This document shows positions 1-6,832 of a stretch of DNA of 17,789 nt, one piece after another. Made by a program: the position numbers and the translations under genes. Source of the stretch: an uncultured Erysipelotrichaceae bacterium (GTDB taxonomy: Bacteria > Bacillota_I > Bacilli_A > RF39 > UBA660); NCBI GenBank assembly GCA_902768065.1, contig CACXJP010000028.1, forward strand, positions 1 to 17,789. The letters are read 5' to 3'. The notes under the pieces are model-generated. The model searched no databases. It was not told the DNA's origin and worked only from the letters and a program-made list of their open reading frames with translations. Every line of letters starts with the position of its first letter. Position 1 is the stretch's first letter.

Positions 1-165
1 TTTGATGAAGAAGATGAGGAAGACTTAGAAAGTGATATTAATACATTTTTATTTGACGAAAATATTGATGTTGTTGATATAAAGTATCAAGTAGGAGTAT
101 CTATTTTTTCTGATGAGCAAATATATTGTTTTTCTGCTATGATTATCTATAGATATTTGGAGTAA
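1..165 (+). CDS. Sporulation protein Cse60 family, 3' part
   Basis: Frame 1 is open from the first base to the TAA at 163-165 and encodes the last 54 residues of a small acidic protein; the start lies upstream of the window. The readable part has an acidic stretch (FDEEDEEDLESDINTFL), then VVDIKYQVGVSIF and QIYCFSAMIIY. This pattern (acidic N-terminus, DIKY strand, Q-I/L-YC-SA-I-Y end) is that of the roughly 60-residue Cse60 family, known in Bacillus as a mother-cell, sigma-E-dependent sporulation protein of unknown biochemical role. Probably only a few N-terminal residues are missing. It fits the SASP gene at the other end of the window as a sign of a spore former. Family assignment is from memory of the pattern; the function is not known. 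Confidence 0.72.
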   Translation, partial: FDEEDEEDLESDINTFLFDENIDVVDIKYQVGVSIFSDEQIYCFSAMIIYRYLE

Positions 166-194
166 AAATGTGATATTATAGTAGTGGAGGATAT

Positions 195-1850
195 ATGAAA
201 AAAGATGTTACAATGAAGAAAAATTCTTTTGTAAATGGTGCTATGATTGTTACTACTGCAATTCTTATTACTAAAATTCTAGGAATACTATATGTTATTC
301 CTTTTCATGCAATTATAGGTGATGAGGGTGGAGCCTTGTATGGTTATGCTTATACTATTTACTTATTCTTTGTTTCAATTTCTACTGCTGGAATTCCATT
401 GGCAGTTAGTAGAGTAGTATCTGAATATCAGGCATTAGGATATTATAAGGCAAAGAAACGTGCTTTTATCCTCGGGAAGAGAATTGCTTTATTACTAGGT
501 TTAATATGTTTTATTCTAATTACTTTGTTTGCACCAATTCTTGCCAAATTGATATTGGGTGGTGTTGTTGGTGGAAGCAATATAAGTGATGTTGTTTTTG
601 TTATAAGAGTAATTGGTTCTGCTATATTGGTAGTTCCTATTTTGAGTATATATAGAGGTTATTTTGAAGGGCATAGATTTATGAGCCCTCCTTCAATATC
701 TCAAGTATTAGAACAAGTTTTTAGAGTGTTAATTATAATATTTGGTAGTTATGTTGCACTAAAAGTATTTAAGGGTAGACTATCTTATGCTGTTGGAATT
801 GCTTTGTTTGGAGCTAGTATTGGAGCTTTTGTTTCTTATTTGTATTTACTTAATAAATATCGTAAGAATATAAAGAAATTTAATGAAAAAGTAAGAACTG
901 TTAATGAACCTATTGTTTCAGATAAAGATATTATTAGAAAATTGTTTATATATGCAATACCATTTATAATGATTGATGTTACTAGATCGTTGTATAACTA
1001 TATTGATATGTTTAGTGTTGTTAAGGGTCTTGTTGAATATGCTAAGTACAGTGCAGATGATGCTGAAATAATATATAGTATGTTATCTACTTGGGGACAG
1101 AAATTTAATATGATATTACTTGCAATATCATCTGGTATTGTTGTAAGTATGATTCCAAATTTAACAGAAAGTATAGTAAAAAAAGATGAAAAAGAGATTA
1201 ATAAGAAAGTATCTTTATCTCTTGATATTCTATTATTTTTAATGATTCCAATGTCAATTGGAATAAGTTTTCTGTCAAAACCTATTTGGACTTTATTCTA
1301 TGGTGCTAGTGAATTTGGACCTAAGCTATTATGTTATTATATATTTGTTGGATTAGCTATTGGACTATTTACGTGTTTAATTACTATTTTGCAAACTCTT
1401 AAGGATTATAAAAATGTACTTATTTGTTTAGTAAGTGGAGTAGTTGTTAAATTTATTATGAATATGAGTTTATTAAGAACATTTTATAGTATTGGACTTC
1501 CTCCTTATTATGGAATAATAAGTGCGACTATATTTGGCTTTTTAACATCAATAGTTATGTGTATTATTATTCTACATAATAAATATAAGATTAGCTTTGA
1601 GACTGTTTTAAAGCATTTTGTGGATATAATTTGTGGTTCTATTATAATGATTATTGCTTTATTTATATTAAAATTCTTTGTACCAATATGTTCTGATGTT
1701 AGAATTGTAAATGTTCTAATAATTATTCTTTATGCATTTGTTGGAGCAGTTGTTTATTTTGCATATTCAAGACTTATTAATCTTGATAAGAGTATTTTTG
1801 GTAATAATGGTATGATTAGTAATTTTAAAAAGTTGTTTTTTAGAAAATAA
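195..1850 (+). CDS. murJ: MurJ/YtgP-type lipid II flippase (MATE/MVF superfamily)
   Basis: This 551-residue polytopic membrane protein should flip lipid II across the cytoplasmic membrane for peptidoglycan synthesis. The sequence is hydrophobic throughout, consistent with about 14 helices. Family signatures are K-ILG-YVIPF near residues 28-37, then GDEGGALYGYAY, AGIPLAVSR, and VVPILSIYRGYFEGH around residues 145-160 followed by ISQVLEQVFR. These match YtgP (MurJ) of Bacillus better than SpoVB as I remember them, but SpoVB is a close paralogue and, with cse60 just upstream, cannot be excluded. Length is close to the usual 540-550. The start at 195 has GTGGAGG 9 nt upstream; the alternative ATG at 213 has no ribosome binding site. 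An extended -10-like TGATATTAT (171-179) sits just before the ribosome binding site. Confidence 0.85.
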   Translation: MKKDVTMKKNSFVNGAMIVTTAILITKILGILYVIPFHAIIGDEGGALYGYAYTIYLFFVSISTAGIPLAVSRVVSEYQALGYYKAKKRAFILGKRIALLLGLICFILITLFAPILAKLILGGVVGGSNISDVVFVIRVIGSAILVVPILSIYRGYFEGHRFMSPPSISQVLEQVFRVLIIIFGSYVALKVFKGRLSYAVGIALFGASIGAFVSYLYLLNKYRKNIKKFNEKVRTVNEPIVSDKDIIRKLFIYAIPFIMIDVTRSLYNYIDMFSVVKGLVEYAKYSADDAEIIYSMLSTWGQKFNMILLAISSGIVVSMIPNLTESIVKKDEKEINKKVSLSLDILLFLMIPMSIGISFLSKPIWTLFYGASEFGPKLLCYYIFVGLAIGLFTCLITILQTLKDYKNVLICLVSGVVVKFIMNMSLLRTFYSIGLPPYYGIISATIFGFLTSIVMCIIILHNKYKISFETVLKHFVDIICGSIIMIIALFILKFFVPICSDVRIVNVLIIILYAFVGAVVYFAYSRLINLDKSIFGNNGMISNFKKLFFRK

Positions 1851-1874
1851 AAAAGATCTATATTAGATCTTTTT
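1850..1874. terminator. Two-way Rho-independent terminator between murJ and femX-like gene
   Basis: An 11-bp perfect stem (1850-1860 with 1864-1874) has the 3-nt loop TAT, an A-run on one side and a T-run on the other, so it can stop transcription from both directions. The stop codon of the minus-strand gene (1858-1860) lies inside the stem. Confidence 0.85.
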
Positions 1875-3186
1875 CTTTTTCATTATTCATTTGATTTTGA
1901 AGTTTCTTTTTACTTCTTTTTTTAACTATATTTCTATATAAAGGAACTAGTTTTGTGAAGACAAAATACATAATAGGGTTTGTTACATAATCCCATTCTC
2001 CTATAAATTCTACATAATCTCCTCCAAATTTTTTCTTGAATTCATGTAGTCCTATTAATGGATTATCTTTTGATAAATCTCCTATTGTACCAAATTGATC
2101 ATAAATCTTTATTCCCTTATTTTTACAATACTTAATATGTTCAAAATATGTATTATAATTAACATAAGTCTCACTTAGTATATTGTGATTTCCTGCATAT
2201 AAAACCCAGGCTTTATCTCCATATTCGATAATCATATGAGCACTTAATGTTATTTCATTTCCGTATTGTTTTTTGTAGTCTTTATATTTTGCTATTTCAT
2301 TTGTAGTATTTTCTTTTTGCCTTGTAAGTTCTTTTAATTTTGCTTTAGCACTTTTGCTTAAATTATCAATAGGTAATATTGATATTTGATTGTTTATATT
2401 TTTTAGATTTTTTTCTAATGAGTTAATTGTTTTTGTTATGTTTATTTTTCCAAGGAAAAGAGTTGCTTTTGAATTTTCATTACCATTGAATATTTCATAT
2501 AGGGTTTGATAATAATCTTCGTTGTATGAGATAAAATCTTTTCTTGTTTCTGTTAGTGTCATAAGATGATAGAATTCTGGAATGTCTTTTTTTGTTCCAA
2601 TTACAACTTCTGTATCTAGTTTTAAGCTTTTTGCTATTCTTTGTTTGGTTGTTTTTGAAAAGTGATTTTTAATTTCTTCTAGGTCTTGACTTAAATCTAT
2701 TCTAAATGAGTATCTTGGTTGCATTGTTTCAAAGTTTTTTGTATAACCTTGATGTTTGAATCCACAAGATTTTATATTATTAAAAATTTGATCATAGTCT
2801 TTATTTTCTTCGGTTTCTCCTAGGTAATTGGTCTTTTGTTTAATTATATCGGGATCTATTTTTATAAATATTGCTTTATGTTTTTTTGCAAATTCAACTA
2901 GTTTTGCAGTAAATGTATTCAATAATTCTTTTTTCTTAAAATCAATTACAAAGCCTCTTGGTGCATAGAAGTAACATTTATTCATGGGTAGGTGTTTTTG
3001 TAATAATAATGTTGCTGCTACTATGTTGTTTTCATCGTCAACTAAACCAAGATAAAATGGGGTTAGATTTTTTTTAACTTTTGATAGTTCTCCCCATGAC
3101 AAAGACTGTAAAAAATGTGATTTTGTTTTATGATTTTTAACAAAACTGTCAAATTTTTCTTTTTCTATATTTTGTAGTTTAAGCAT
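1858..3186 (-). CDS. FemA/FemB/FemX-family peptidoglycan bridge aminoacyltransferase
   Basis: This 442-residue protein belongs to the Fem family, which transfers amino acids from aminoacyl-tRNA to the lysine side chain of lipid II to build interpeptide bridges at the cytoplasmic membrane face. Hallmarks are FLQS-WGELSK (residues 26-36), YFYAPRGFVIDF (72-83), FIKIDPDI (107-114), PRYSFRIDLS (157-166), LYAGN (329-333) and a C-terminal GLHEFKKKFGGDYVEFIGEWD (379-399). Between the two acetyltransferase-like folds lies a charged helical segment (about 250-310), the antiparallel coiled-coil arm typical of FemA. The start has only a weak GAAAGAGAG ribosome binding site. It is convergent with murJ, which also acts on lipid II. 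Which residue it adds (Gly, Ala, Ser) cannot be told from sequence. A BacA/MurM-like relative is possible. Confidence 0.9.
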   Translation of the reverse strand: MLKLQNIEKEKFDSFVKNHKTKSHFLQSLSWGELSKVKKNLTPFYLGLVDDENNIVAATLLLQKHLPMNKCYFYAPRGFVIDFKKKELLNTFTAKLVEFAKKHKAIFIKIDPDIIKQKTNYLGETEENKDYDQIFNNIKSCGFKHQGYTKNFETMQPRYSFRIDLSQDLEEIKNHFSKTTKQRIAKSLKLDTEVVIGTKKDIPEFYHLMTLTETRKDFISYNEDYYQTLYEIFNGNENSKATLFLGKINITKTINSLEKNLKNINNQISILPIDNLSKSAKAKLKELTRQKENTTNEIAKYKDYKKQYGNEITLSAHMIIEYGDKAWVLYAGNHNILSETYVNYNTYFEHIKYCKNKGIKIYDQFGTIGDLSKDNPLIGLHEFKKKFGGDYVEFIGEWDYVTNPIMYFVFTKLVPLYRNIVKKRSKKKLQNQMNNEKEKDLI

Positions 3187-3232
3187 ATTTTTTATCTCTC
3201 TTTCTTCTATAAATAGTATATCATAAGTTTAA

Positions 3233-3397
3233 TTAAATCATATAGTAATTATCATCTTTTTCTAAGTAATTATTTTCTTTTTTTGTATTGTCAGGAGATA
3301 TTTTTTTTTCAATCATTGTTAGAGTATTGTTTATTTTTCTTAATTCTTCTATTATTATTTGATGATAATTTGTGGGAGGATAGATAAAATTGTTCAT
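3233..3397 (-). CDS. Small hypothetical protein, 54 residues
   Basis: On the minus strand an ATG at 3397-3395 opens 54 codons to a TAA at 3235-3233. The product begins MNNFIYPPTNYHQIIIEELR, then has an amphipathic helix (about residues 11-33) and a charged, Asn/Lys/Tyr-rich tail ending YYMI. AAGAAGTGAT sits about 4 nt before the ATG as a plausible ribosome binding site. Upstream, CATAAAATA (minus strand, 3426-3418) resembles the -10 element of mother-cell sigma-E/sigma-K promoters. It lies between the divergent trmB and the femX-like gene, 46 nt before the latter, so the two may be co-transcribed. I do not recognise the family. Start, ribosome binding site, position and codon use match its neighbours, which makes a real gene likely but unproven. 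Confidence 0.55.
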   Translation of the reverse strand: MNNFIYPPTNYHQIIIEELRKINNTLTMIEKKISPDNTKKENNYLEKDDNYYMI

Positions 3398-3469
3398 ATT
3401 ATCACTTCTTTCTCTTTTATTTTATGCAATTATTATTTTTATGTGTTAAAATATTAAGCAGGTGATTTT

Positions 3470-4102
3470 ATGAGACTTAGGAATGTAAAAAATAAAGAGG
3501 AAATAATGAATAATTCTCCTTACTTGGTAAAGGATTGTTATGATAATAAAGGAAAATGGCATAAATTATTTGGTAATAATAATCCAATATATATTGAGAT
3601 AGGAATGGGCAAGGGACAGTTTATTATAAACAATGCCTTAAATTATAAAGACATTAATTTTATCGGTATAGAGAAATATGATAGTGTTATTGCAAAAGCA
3701 CTAAAGAAGGTTCCAGAAGGTATTAATAATCTTCTAATGATTAGGGCAGATGCCTTAGATATTGATAATATTTTTGACAAGGAAATTGATAAGATTTATT
3801 TAAATTTTTCCGATCCATGGCCTAAAAATAGACATCATTTGAGGAGATTATCTAGTAGAGTTTTTTTAGAGAAATATGATTCTATATTTTGTGGTAATAA
3901 GGATATAGAAATGAGAACTGACAATAAAGATTTGTTTTCATACTCTCTAGTTAGCTTTAGTAATTATGGGTATATATTAGAAGAAGTTAGTTTGGATTTG
4001 CATAAAGATAATATGCCTCCTATAACTACAGAATATGAGGATAAGTTTTCTGGACAAGAAATGCCTATATATTTTGTAAGATGTTCTAAGGATAAAAAAT
4101 AG
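3470..4102 (+). CDS. trmB: tRNA (guanine-N7-)-methyltransferase
   Basis: TrmB methylates N7 of guanine 46 in the tRNA variable loop using S-adenosylmethionine. The 210-residue product carries the SAM-binding loop IEIGMGKGQFI (42-52), the acidic end of the next strand (GIEKYD, 66-71), the family signature NFSDPWPKNRHHLRR (112-126), RTDNKDL (149-155) and the C-terminal TTEYEDKF (186-193). Length is normal. AGGTGAT lies 4 nt before the ATG. Trans-acting tRNA modification is typical core housekeeping, and in B. subtilis trmB lies in the same general chromosome region as ytgP and ytxGH. An extended -10-like TGTTAAAAT (3444-3452) precedes it with no clear -35. Confidence 0.96.
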   Translation: MRLRNVKNKEEIMNNSPYLVKDCYDNKGKWHKLFGNNNPIYIEIGMGKGQFIINNALNYKDINFIGIEKYDSVIAKALKKVPEGINNLLMIRADALDIDNIFDKEIDKIYLNFSDPWPKNRHHLRRLSSRVFLEKYDSIFCGNKDIEMRTDNKDLFSYSLVSFSNYGYILEEVSLDLHKDNMPPITTEYEDKFSGQEMPIYFVRCSKDKK

Positions 4103-4123
4103 TGTAAATTAGGGTAAAAAAAT

Positions 4124-4151
4124 TTTACATTTGCAAAAAAAATGATATAAT
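4124..4151 (+). promoter_or_regulatory. Sigma-A promoter for the envelope cluster
   Basis: TTTACA (4124-4129), a 16-nt spacer and TATAAT (4146-4151) preceded by TGA make a strong extended -10 promoter. Transcription should start near 4158, only a few bases before the AGGTGA ribosome binding site (4163-4168) of the lipoprotein gene. Confidence 0.7.
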
Positions 4152-4171
4152 GTAATAAGAGTAGGTGAAAT

Positions 4172-4831
4172 ATGAAAAGATTAATTGTTTTACTCTCTAT
4201 AGTTGTTGTTTTGGCAACGGGATGTAGTGTTTATAAACTTGATAATACTAATATAAGTAAGAATATTAAGATATTGTTGTCACATAAAACAAATTTACAT
4301 AATGTAAACTATGATGGTTATAGATATTATTTACCAAAGGGTGTTTCATTTGTAAACAAAGATTCTTATAATGCTTTATTAAAAGATATGAATAATAATA
4401 GGTATTATATGTATGTTGATGTAATTAGTTATTATCATAAAAAAGAAAATGATTATGAAATAAACAATGATTCTCATTATTCTCAAAGACTTGATTATAA
4501 TAATAAAACAGGTTATGTACAAATTGATGAAATAGATGATAAGTATTTTATTCAGTTTGTTTATAATTATGTTAAAATTGAAGCTTACGTCTCTAAAAAA
4601 GATTTAACTGATTCTATAACTAATATTTGCTATATATTGAGATCTGTAAAATTTAATGATTCTGTAATAGAGAGTTTAATAGGTGAGAATGCTCTTGATT
4701 ATCAAGAAGAGGATTTTAGTTTATTTAAGGCTGATTCTAGTAAAGAATCATATATGGAAGTAATAAAAAGAAATGAAAGTGAAGAATATAATAAATATCT
4801 AGAGGATGAAAAGATAGATATAGATTATTAA
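4172..4831 (+). CDS. Putative lipoprotein, unknown function
   Basis: The 219-residue product starts with MKRLIVLLSIVVVLATGC, a positively charged n-region, a hydrophobic core and a lipobox-like ATGC ending at Cys18. The -3 residue is Ala where Leu is usual, so the lipobox is slightly atypical, but acylation at Cys18 is likely. The mature part is rich in Tyr, Asn, Asp and Lys, with a region of alternating hydrophobic residues (about 48-90 and 113-160) that looks like a small alpha/beta fold, followed by a charged tail (170-219). I do not recognise the family. AGGTGA gives a good start. It is the first gene of a four-gene run (lipoprotein, SepF-like protein, DUF948, YtxH) with short gaps, so a cell-envelope role is inferred from context only. 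Confidence 0.7.
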   Translation: MKRLIVLLSIVVVLATGCSVYKLDNTNISKNIKILLSHKTNLHNVNYDGYRYYLPKGVSFVNKDSYNALLKDMNNNRYYMYVDVISYYHKKENDYEINNDSHYSQRLDYNNKTGYVQIDEIDDKYFIQFVYNYVKIEAYVSKKDLTDSITNICYILRSVKFNDSVIESLIGENALDYQEEDFSLFKADSSKESYMEVIKRNESEEYNKYLEDEKIDIDY

Positions 4832-4846
4832 AAAAGAGGTGAACTC

Positions 4847-5986
4847 ATGGGTGTATTTGATAAGTTGAAGAATGCTCTTTTTGAAGTAGAATATGTTGAA
4901 GTAGAAGAAAAACCAAAAAAGGAAAAAAAGAGTAAACATCATTTCAAGAAGGAAAAAGATGAGAAAAAAGAAGCAGAAAAGCCTATAGCTAAAAAAATTG
5001 TTTTACCTAAGAAAGAGGATAAAATTGAACAACTTGAAGAAGAAGAACTAAAAGATGAAGATTTCGAAATACGACCAAAAGATGAGACAATTAAAGAACC
5101 AAAGCATACTTTTAAATTCATGGATGATGAAGATTTTGAAGTTGTTGATGAACCAAAAATCGTTGAAGCTTATGCTGTTGAAGAATTGGAAAATAATACA
5201 TTAGAAGAAAAGAAACATGATGAGGAAAAAAGAGAAGAGCATAATCATAATGTAAGGCCTGAACCAAGTCATTATTCTTTTGAAGAAAAGCCTAAGGTTG
5301 AAAGTGGTTTCTCTGTTAAAGAAAGTAGACCTTATGGTGTTGATAATTCTTATAAAGTTCCTGTTTATGAATATGGAACTTATGAGAAGAAAGAAGAAAA
5401 ACAGTATTTTAAACCAAGTCCAATTATTTCTCCTATCTATGGAATATTAGATAAGAATTATAAAAAAGAAGATGTTGTTTCCAAAAAGGAAATAAGAATT
5501 ACATCTAACTATTCTAGGACAAATGTAAATGTTGATGATATTAGAAATAAGGCATTTGGTAGAAGAGGAAATAAAGTTGAAAAAACTGAGCCTGAAAATA
5601 ATACTTTTGATATCGAAGAAGAAGATGATAATTTACTAGTTGATTTGACAGATGAAAAAGATAGACCAGAAGTTAAGGAAGTTACTGTAGGTGATGCTAT
5701 GGAATATTTCCAGGATTTAGGTCTTGAGTATAATGTTGATTATGTTGATGCTAGTAAAGAGAAGAAACCTCAAAAAAAACAAGTAGAAGAAGAGAAAAAA
5801 GTAGAAAAGGTAGAGGAAAAGAAGAAAGAAGTTAAGCCTGAGGTAAAAGAGAAAAAGCAAGAGCCACTCAAAGAAGAAAAAACAACTGTTAAGGTTGAAA
5901 ATGAATCTAAAAAGAATGAAAAACAAGATGTTGATGATGATAATTTGTTTGACTTGATTGATTCAATGTATAGTGAAGATAATTAG
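4847..5986 (+). CDS. Acidic/lysine-rich, largely disordered protein with SepF-like N-terminal helix
   Basis: The 379-residue product has an N-terminal amphipathic segment MGVFDKLKNALFE followed by acidic residues, which resembles the membrane-targeting N-terminus of SepF-type division proteins. Residues 20-180 and 303-362 are Glu/Lys-rich and probably unstructured. Ordered islands are FKPSPIISPIYGILDKNY (188-205) followed by KKEDV, DIRNKAFG (231-238), VTVGDAMEYFQDLGLEYNVDY (279-299) and an acidic C-terminal NLFDLIDSMY (366-375). I see no SepF domain, so I do not call it SepF, and I cannot name the family. AAAAGAGGTGAA before the ATG supports the start. It lies 15 nt after the lipoprotein gene and 13 nt before the DUF948 gene. 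A peripheral scaffold at the membrane or division site is an inference. Opposite-strand open frames here are mirror effects of the Glu/Lys codons. Confidence 0.75.
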   Translation: MGVFDKLKNALFEVEYVEVEEKPKKEKKSKHHFKKEKDEKKEAEKPIAKKIVLPKKEDKIEQLEEEELKDEDFEIRPKDETIKEPKHTFKFMDDEDFEVVDEPKIVEAYAVEELENNTLEEKKHDEEKREEHNHNVRPEPSHYSFEEKPKVESGFSVKESRPYGVDNSYKVPVYEYGTYEKKEEKQYFKPSPIISPIYGILDKNYKKEDVVSKKEIRITSNYSRTNVNVDDIRNKAFGRRGNKVEKTEPENNTFDIEEEDDNLLVDLTDEKDRPEVKEVTVGDAMEYFQDLGLEYNVDYVDASKEKKPQKKQVEEEKKVEKVEEKKKEVKPEVKEKKQEPLKEEKTTVKVENESKKNEKQDVDDDNLFDLIDSMYSEDN

Positions 5987-5999
5987 AAAGGAGGATTAT

Positions 6000-6299
6000 A
6001 TGGAGTTTTTAGTTGAAGTATTATTACCAGTAATATTATATGTTGTTGCAATCATATTATTAATTATCTTGATTATTTTAGGTATTAGATTAATTAAGGT
6101 ATTAAATAAGGTTGATAGAGTAATGGATAATGTTGAAGAAAAGATTAATACATTTGATGGAGCTTTAGCCGTTTTAAAGACTGCTTCTGATGGTGTTGCA
6201 AGCATTACAGATAATCTTGTCTTTGGTGTTACAAGTGCTATATCAAAGATATTTGGAAAATTTAGAGGAAATTATAAGGAGGAAGAAGATTATGAGTAA
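6000..6299 (+). CDS. DUF948/YtxG-like membrane protein
   Basis: This 99-residue protein has one long N-terminal membrane helix (about residues 3-30, nearly all Leu/Ile/Val), then LIKVLNKVDRVMDNVEEKI, an amphipathic helix, and a hydrophobic second half ending GKFRGNYKEEEDYE. The arrangement is that of DUF948 proteins such as B. subtilis YtxG, whose role is unknown. I chose ATG 6000 rather than an in-frame upstream ATG (5958) because AAAGGAGG lies 6 nt before it and the earlier start would overlap the preceding gene. The last eight bases overlap the start of the ytxH-like gene (ATGAGTAA), implying translational coupling, the same pairing as ytxG-ytxH in Bacillus. Confidence 0.82.
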   Translation: MEFLVEVLLPVILYVVAIILLIILIILGIRLIKVLNKVDRVMDNVEEKINTFDGALAVLKTASDGVASITDNLVFGVTSAISKIFGKFRGNYKEEEDYE

Positions 6300-6693
6300 A
6301 AAATCAGGAATTGGTAAATTTTTAGCAGGAGCTGCAATTGGTGCTGGTTTAGGAATATTATTTGCACCAAGGTCAGGAAAGGATACTAGAAAAGCTTTGA
6401 AAGTTAAACTTGATGAATTAACAGATCAAATCAAAAAAATTGATGTTTCTGAAGTAAAAAAAGAATTCTCTAGAAAAATTGAAGATATTAAAATGGATTT
6501 AGTTGATTTAGATAGAGAAAAAGCAATTGAAATAGCTGCTGAGAAGGCTGCAATAATTAAAGACAAAGCTCAAGATTTAGTTGAATTAGCTAAAGAAAAG
6601 GGAACTCCTATTTTAAAGAAAACAGCAAATGAAGTATTAGAAAATGTTATTAAAATTTCTAAAGATACTCAAAAAAAGTTAGCAAATAAATAA
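6292..6693 (+). CDS. YtxH-like protein
   Basis: The 133-residue product begins with MSKKSGIGKFLAGAAIGAGL followed by GILFAPRSGKDTRK, the diagnostic YtxH start: a short glycine/alanine-rich hydrophobic segment followed by APRSG-TRK. The rest (residues 40-133) is a long charged helix with heptad-like spacing, likely coiled coil. YtxH proteins are small membrane-associated proteins, linked in Bacillus to general stress but without a known biochemical activity. The true start is ATG 6292, set by AAGGAGG at 6277-6283; the longer frame upstream overlaps the DUF948 gene in another frame and is not coding. Last gene of the cluster, followed at once by a terminator. Confidence 0.88.
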   Translation: MSKKSGIGKFLAGAAIGAGLGILFAPRSGKDTRKALKVKLDELTDQIKKIDVSEVKKEFSRKIEDIKMDLVDLDREKAIEIAAEKAAIIKDKAQDLVELAKEKGTPILKKTANEVLENVIKISKDTQKKLANK

Positions 6694-6724
6694 AAACAAT
6701 TCATCTTATTGAATTGTTTTTTTT
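6692..6724 (+). terminator. Terminator after the ytxG-ytxH cluster
   Basis: A 12-bp stem (6692-6703 with 6710-6721) with the 6-nt loop TCTTAT runs into a T-tract ending at 6724. It starts in the stop codon of the ytxH-like gene. Confidence 0.88.
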
Positions 6725-6765
6725 GAGTGATTTTGTTGAAATGATAATTACAACTAATTCTATAA

Positions 6766-6794
6766 TTGTTTTTATAATTTTTTAATGATATGAT
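6766..6794 (+). promoter_or_regulatory. Putative promoter of the vanY-type gene
   Basis: TTGTTT (6766-6771), 17 nt, then TGA plus TATGAT (6789-6794). The -10 lies in three copies of the 5-mer TGATA (6786-6800), so a second overlapping extended -10 (6794-6799) exists. An alternative pair, TTGAAA (6736-6741) with TATAAT (6761-6766), has a 19-nt spacer. Confidence 0.5.
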
Positions 6795-6832
6795 ATGATA
6801 TGTAAGAATAAAATATAAATATAGGTGATATT

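Noticed and set aside
4114..4128. Hairpin GTAAAA/TTTTAC after trmB as a terminator
   Set aside because: Only six AT-rich base pairs, no T-tract, and it overlaps the -35 of the next promoter.
4939..5121. Minus-strand frame encoding a Ser/Phe-rich peptide (also a Phe/Leu-rich one at 5717-5926)
   Set aside because: Both are mirror images of GAA/AAA-rich codons of the disordered protein on the plus strand.
5958..5999. Longer N-terminus for the DUF948 gene
   Set aside because: It overlaps the end of the preceding gene and ignores the AAAGGAGG placed just before ATG 6000.
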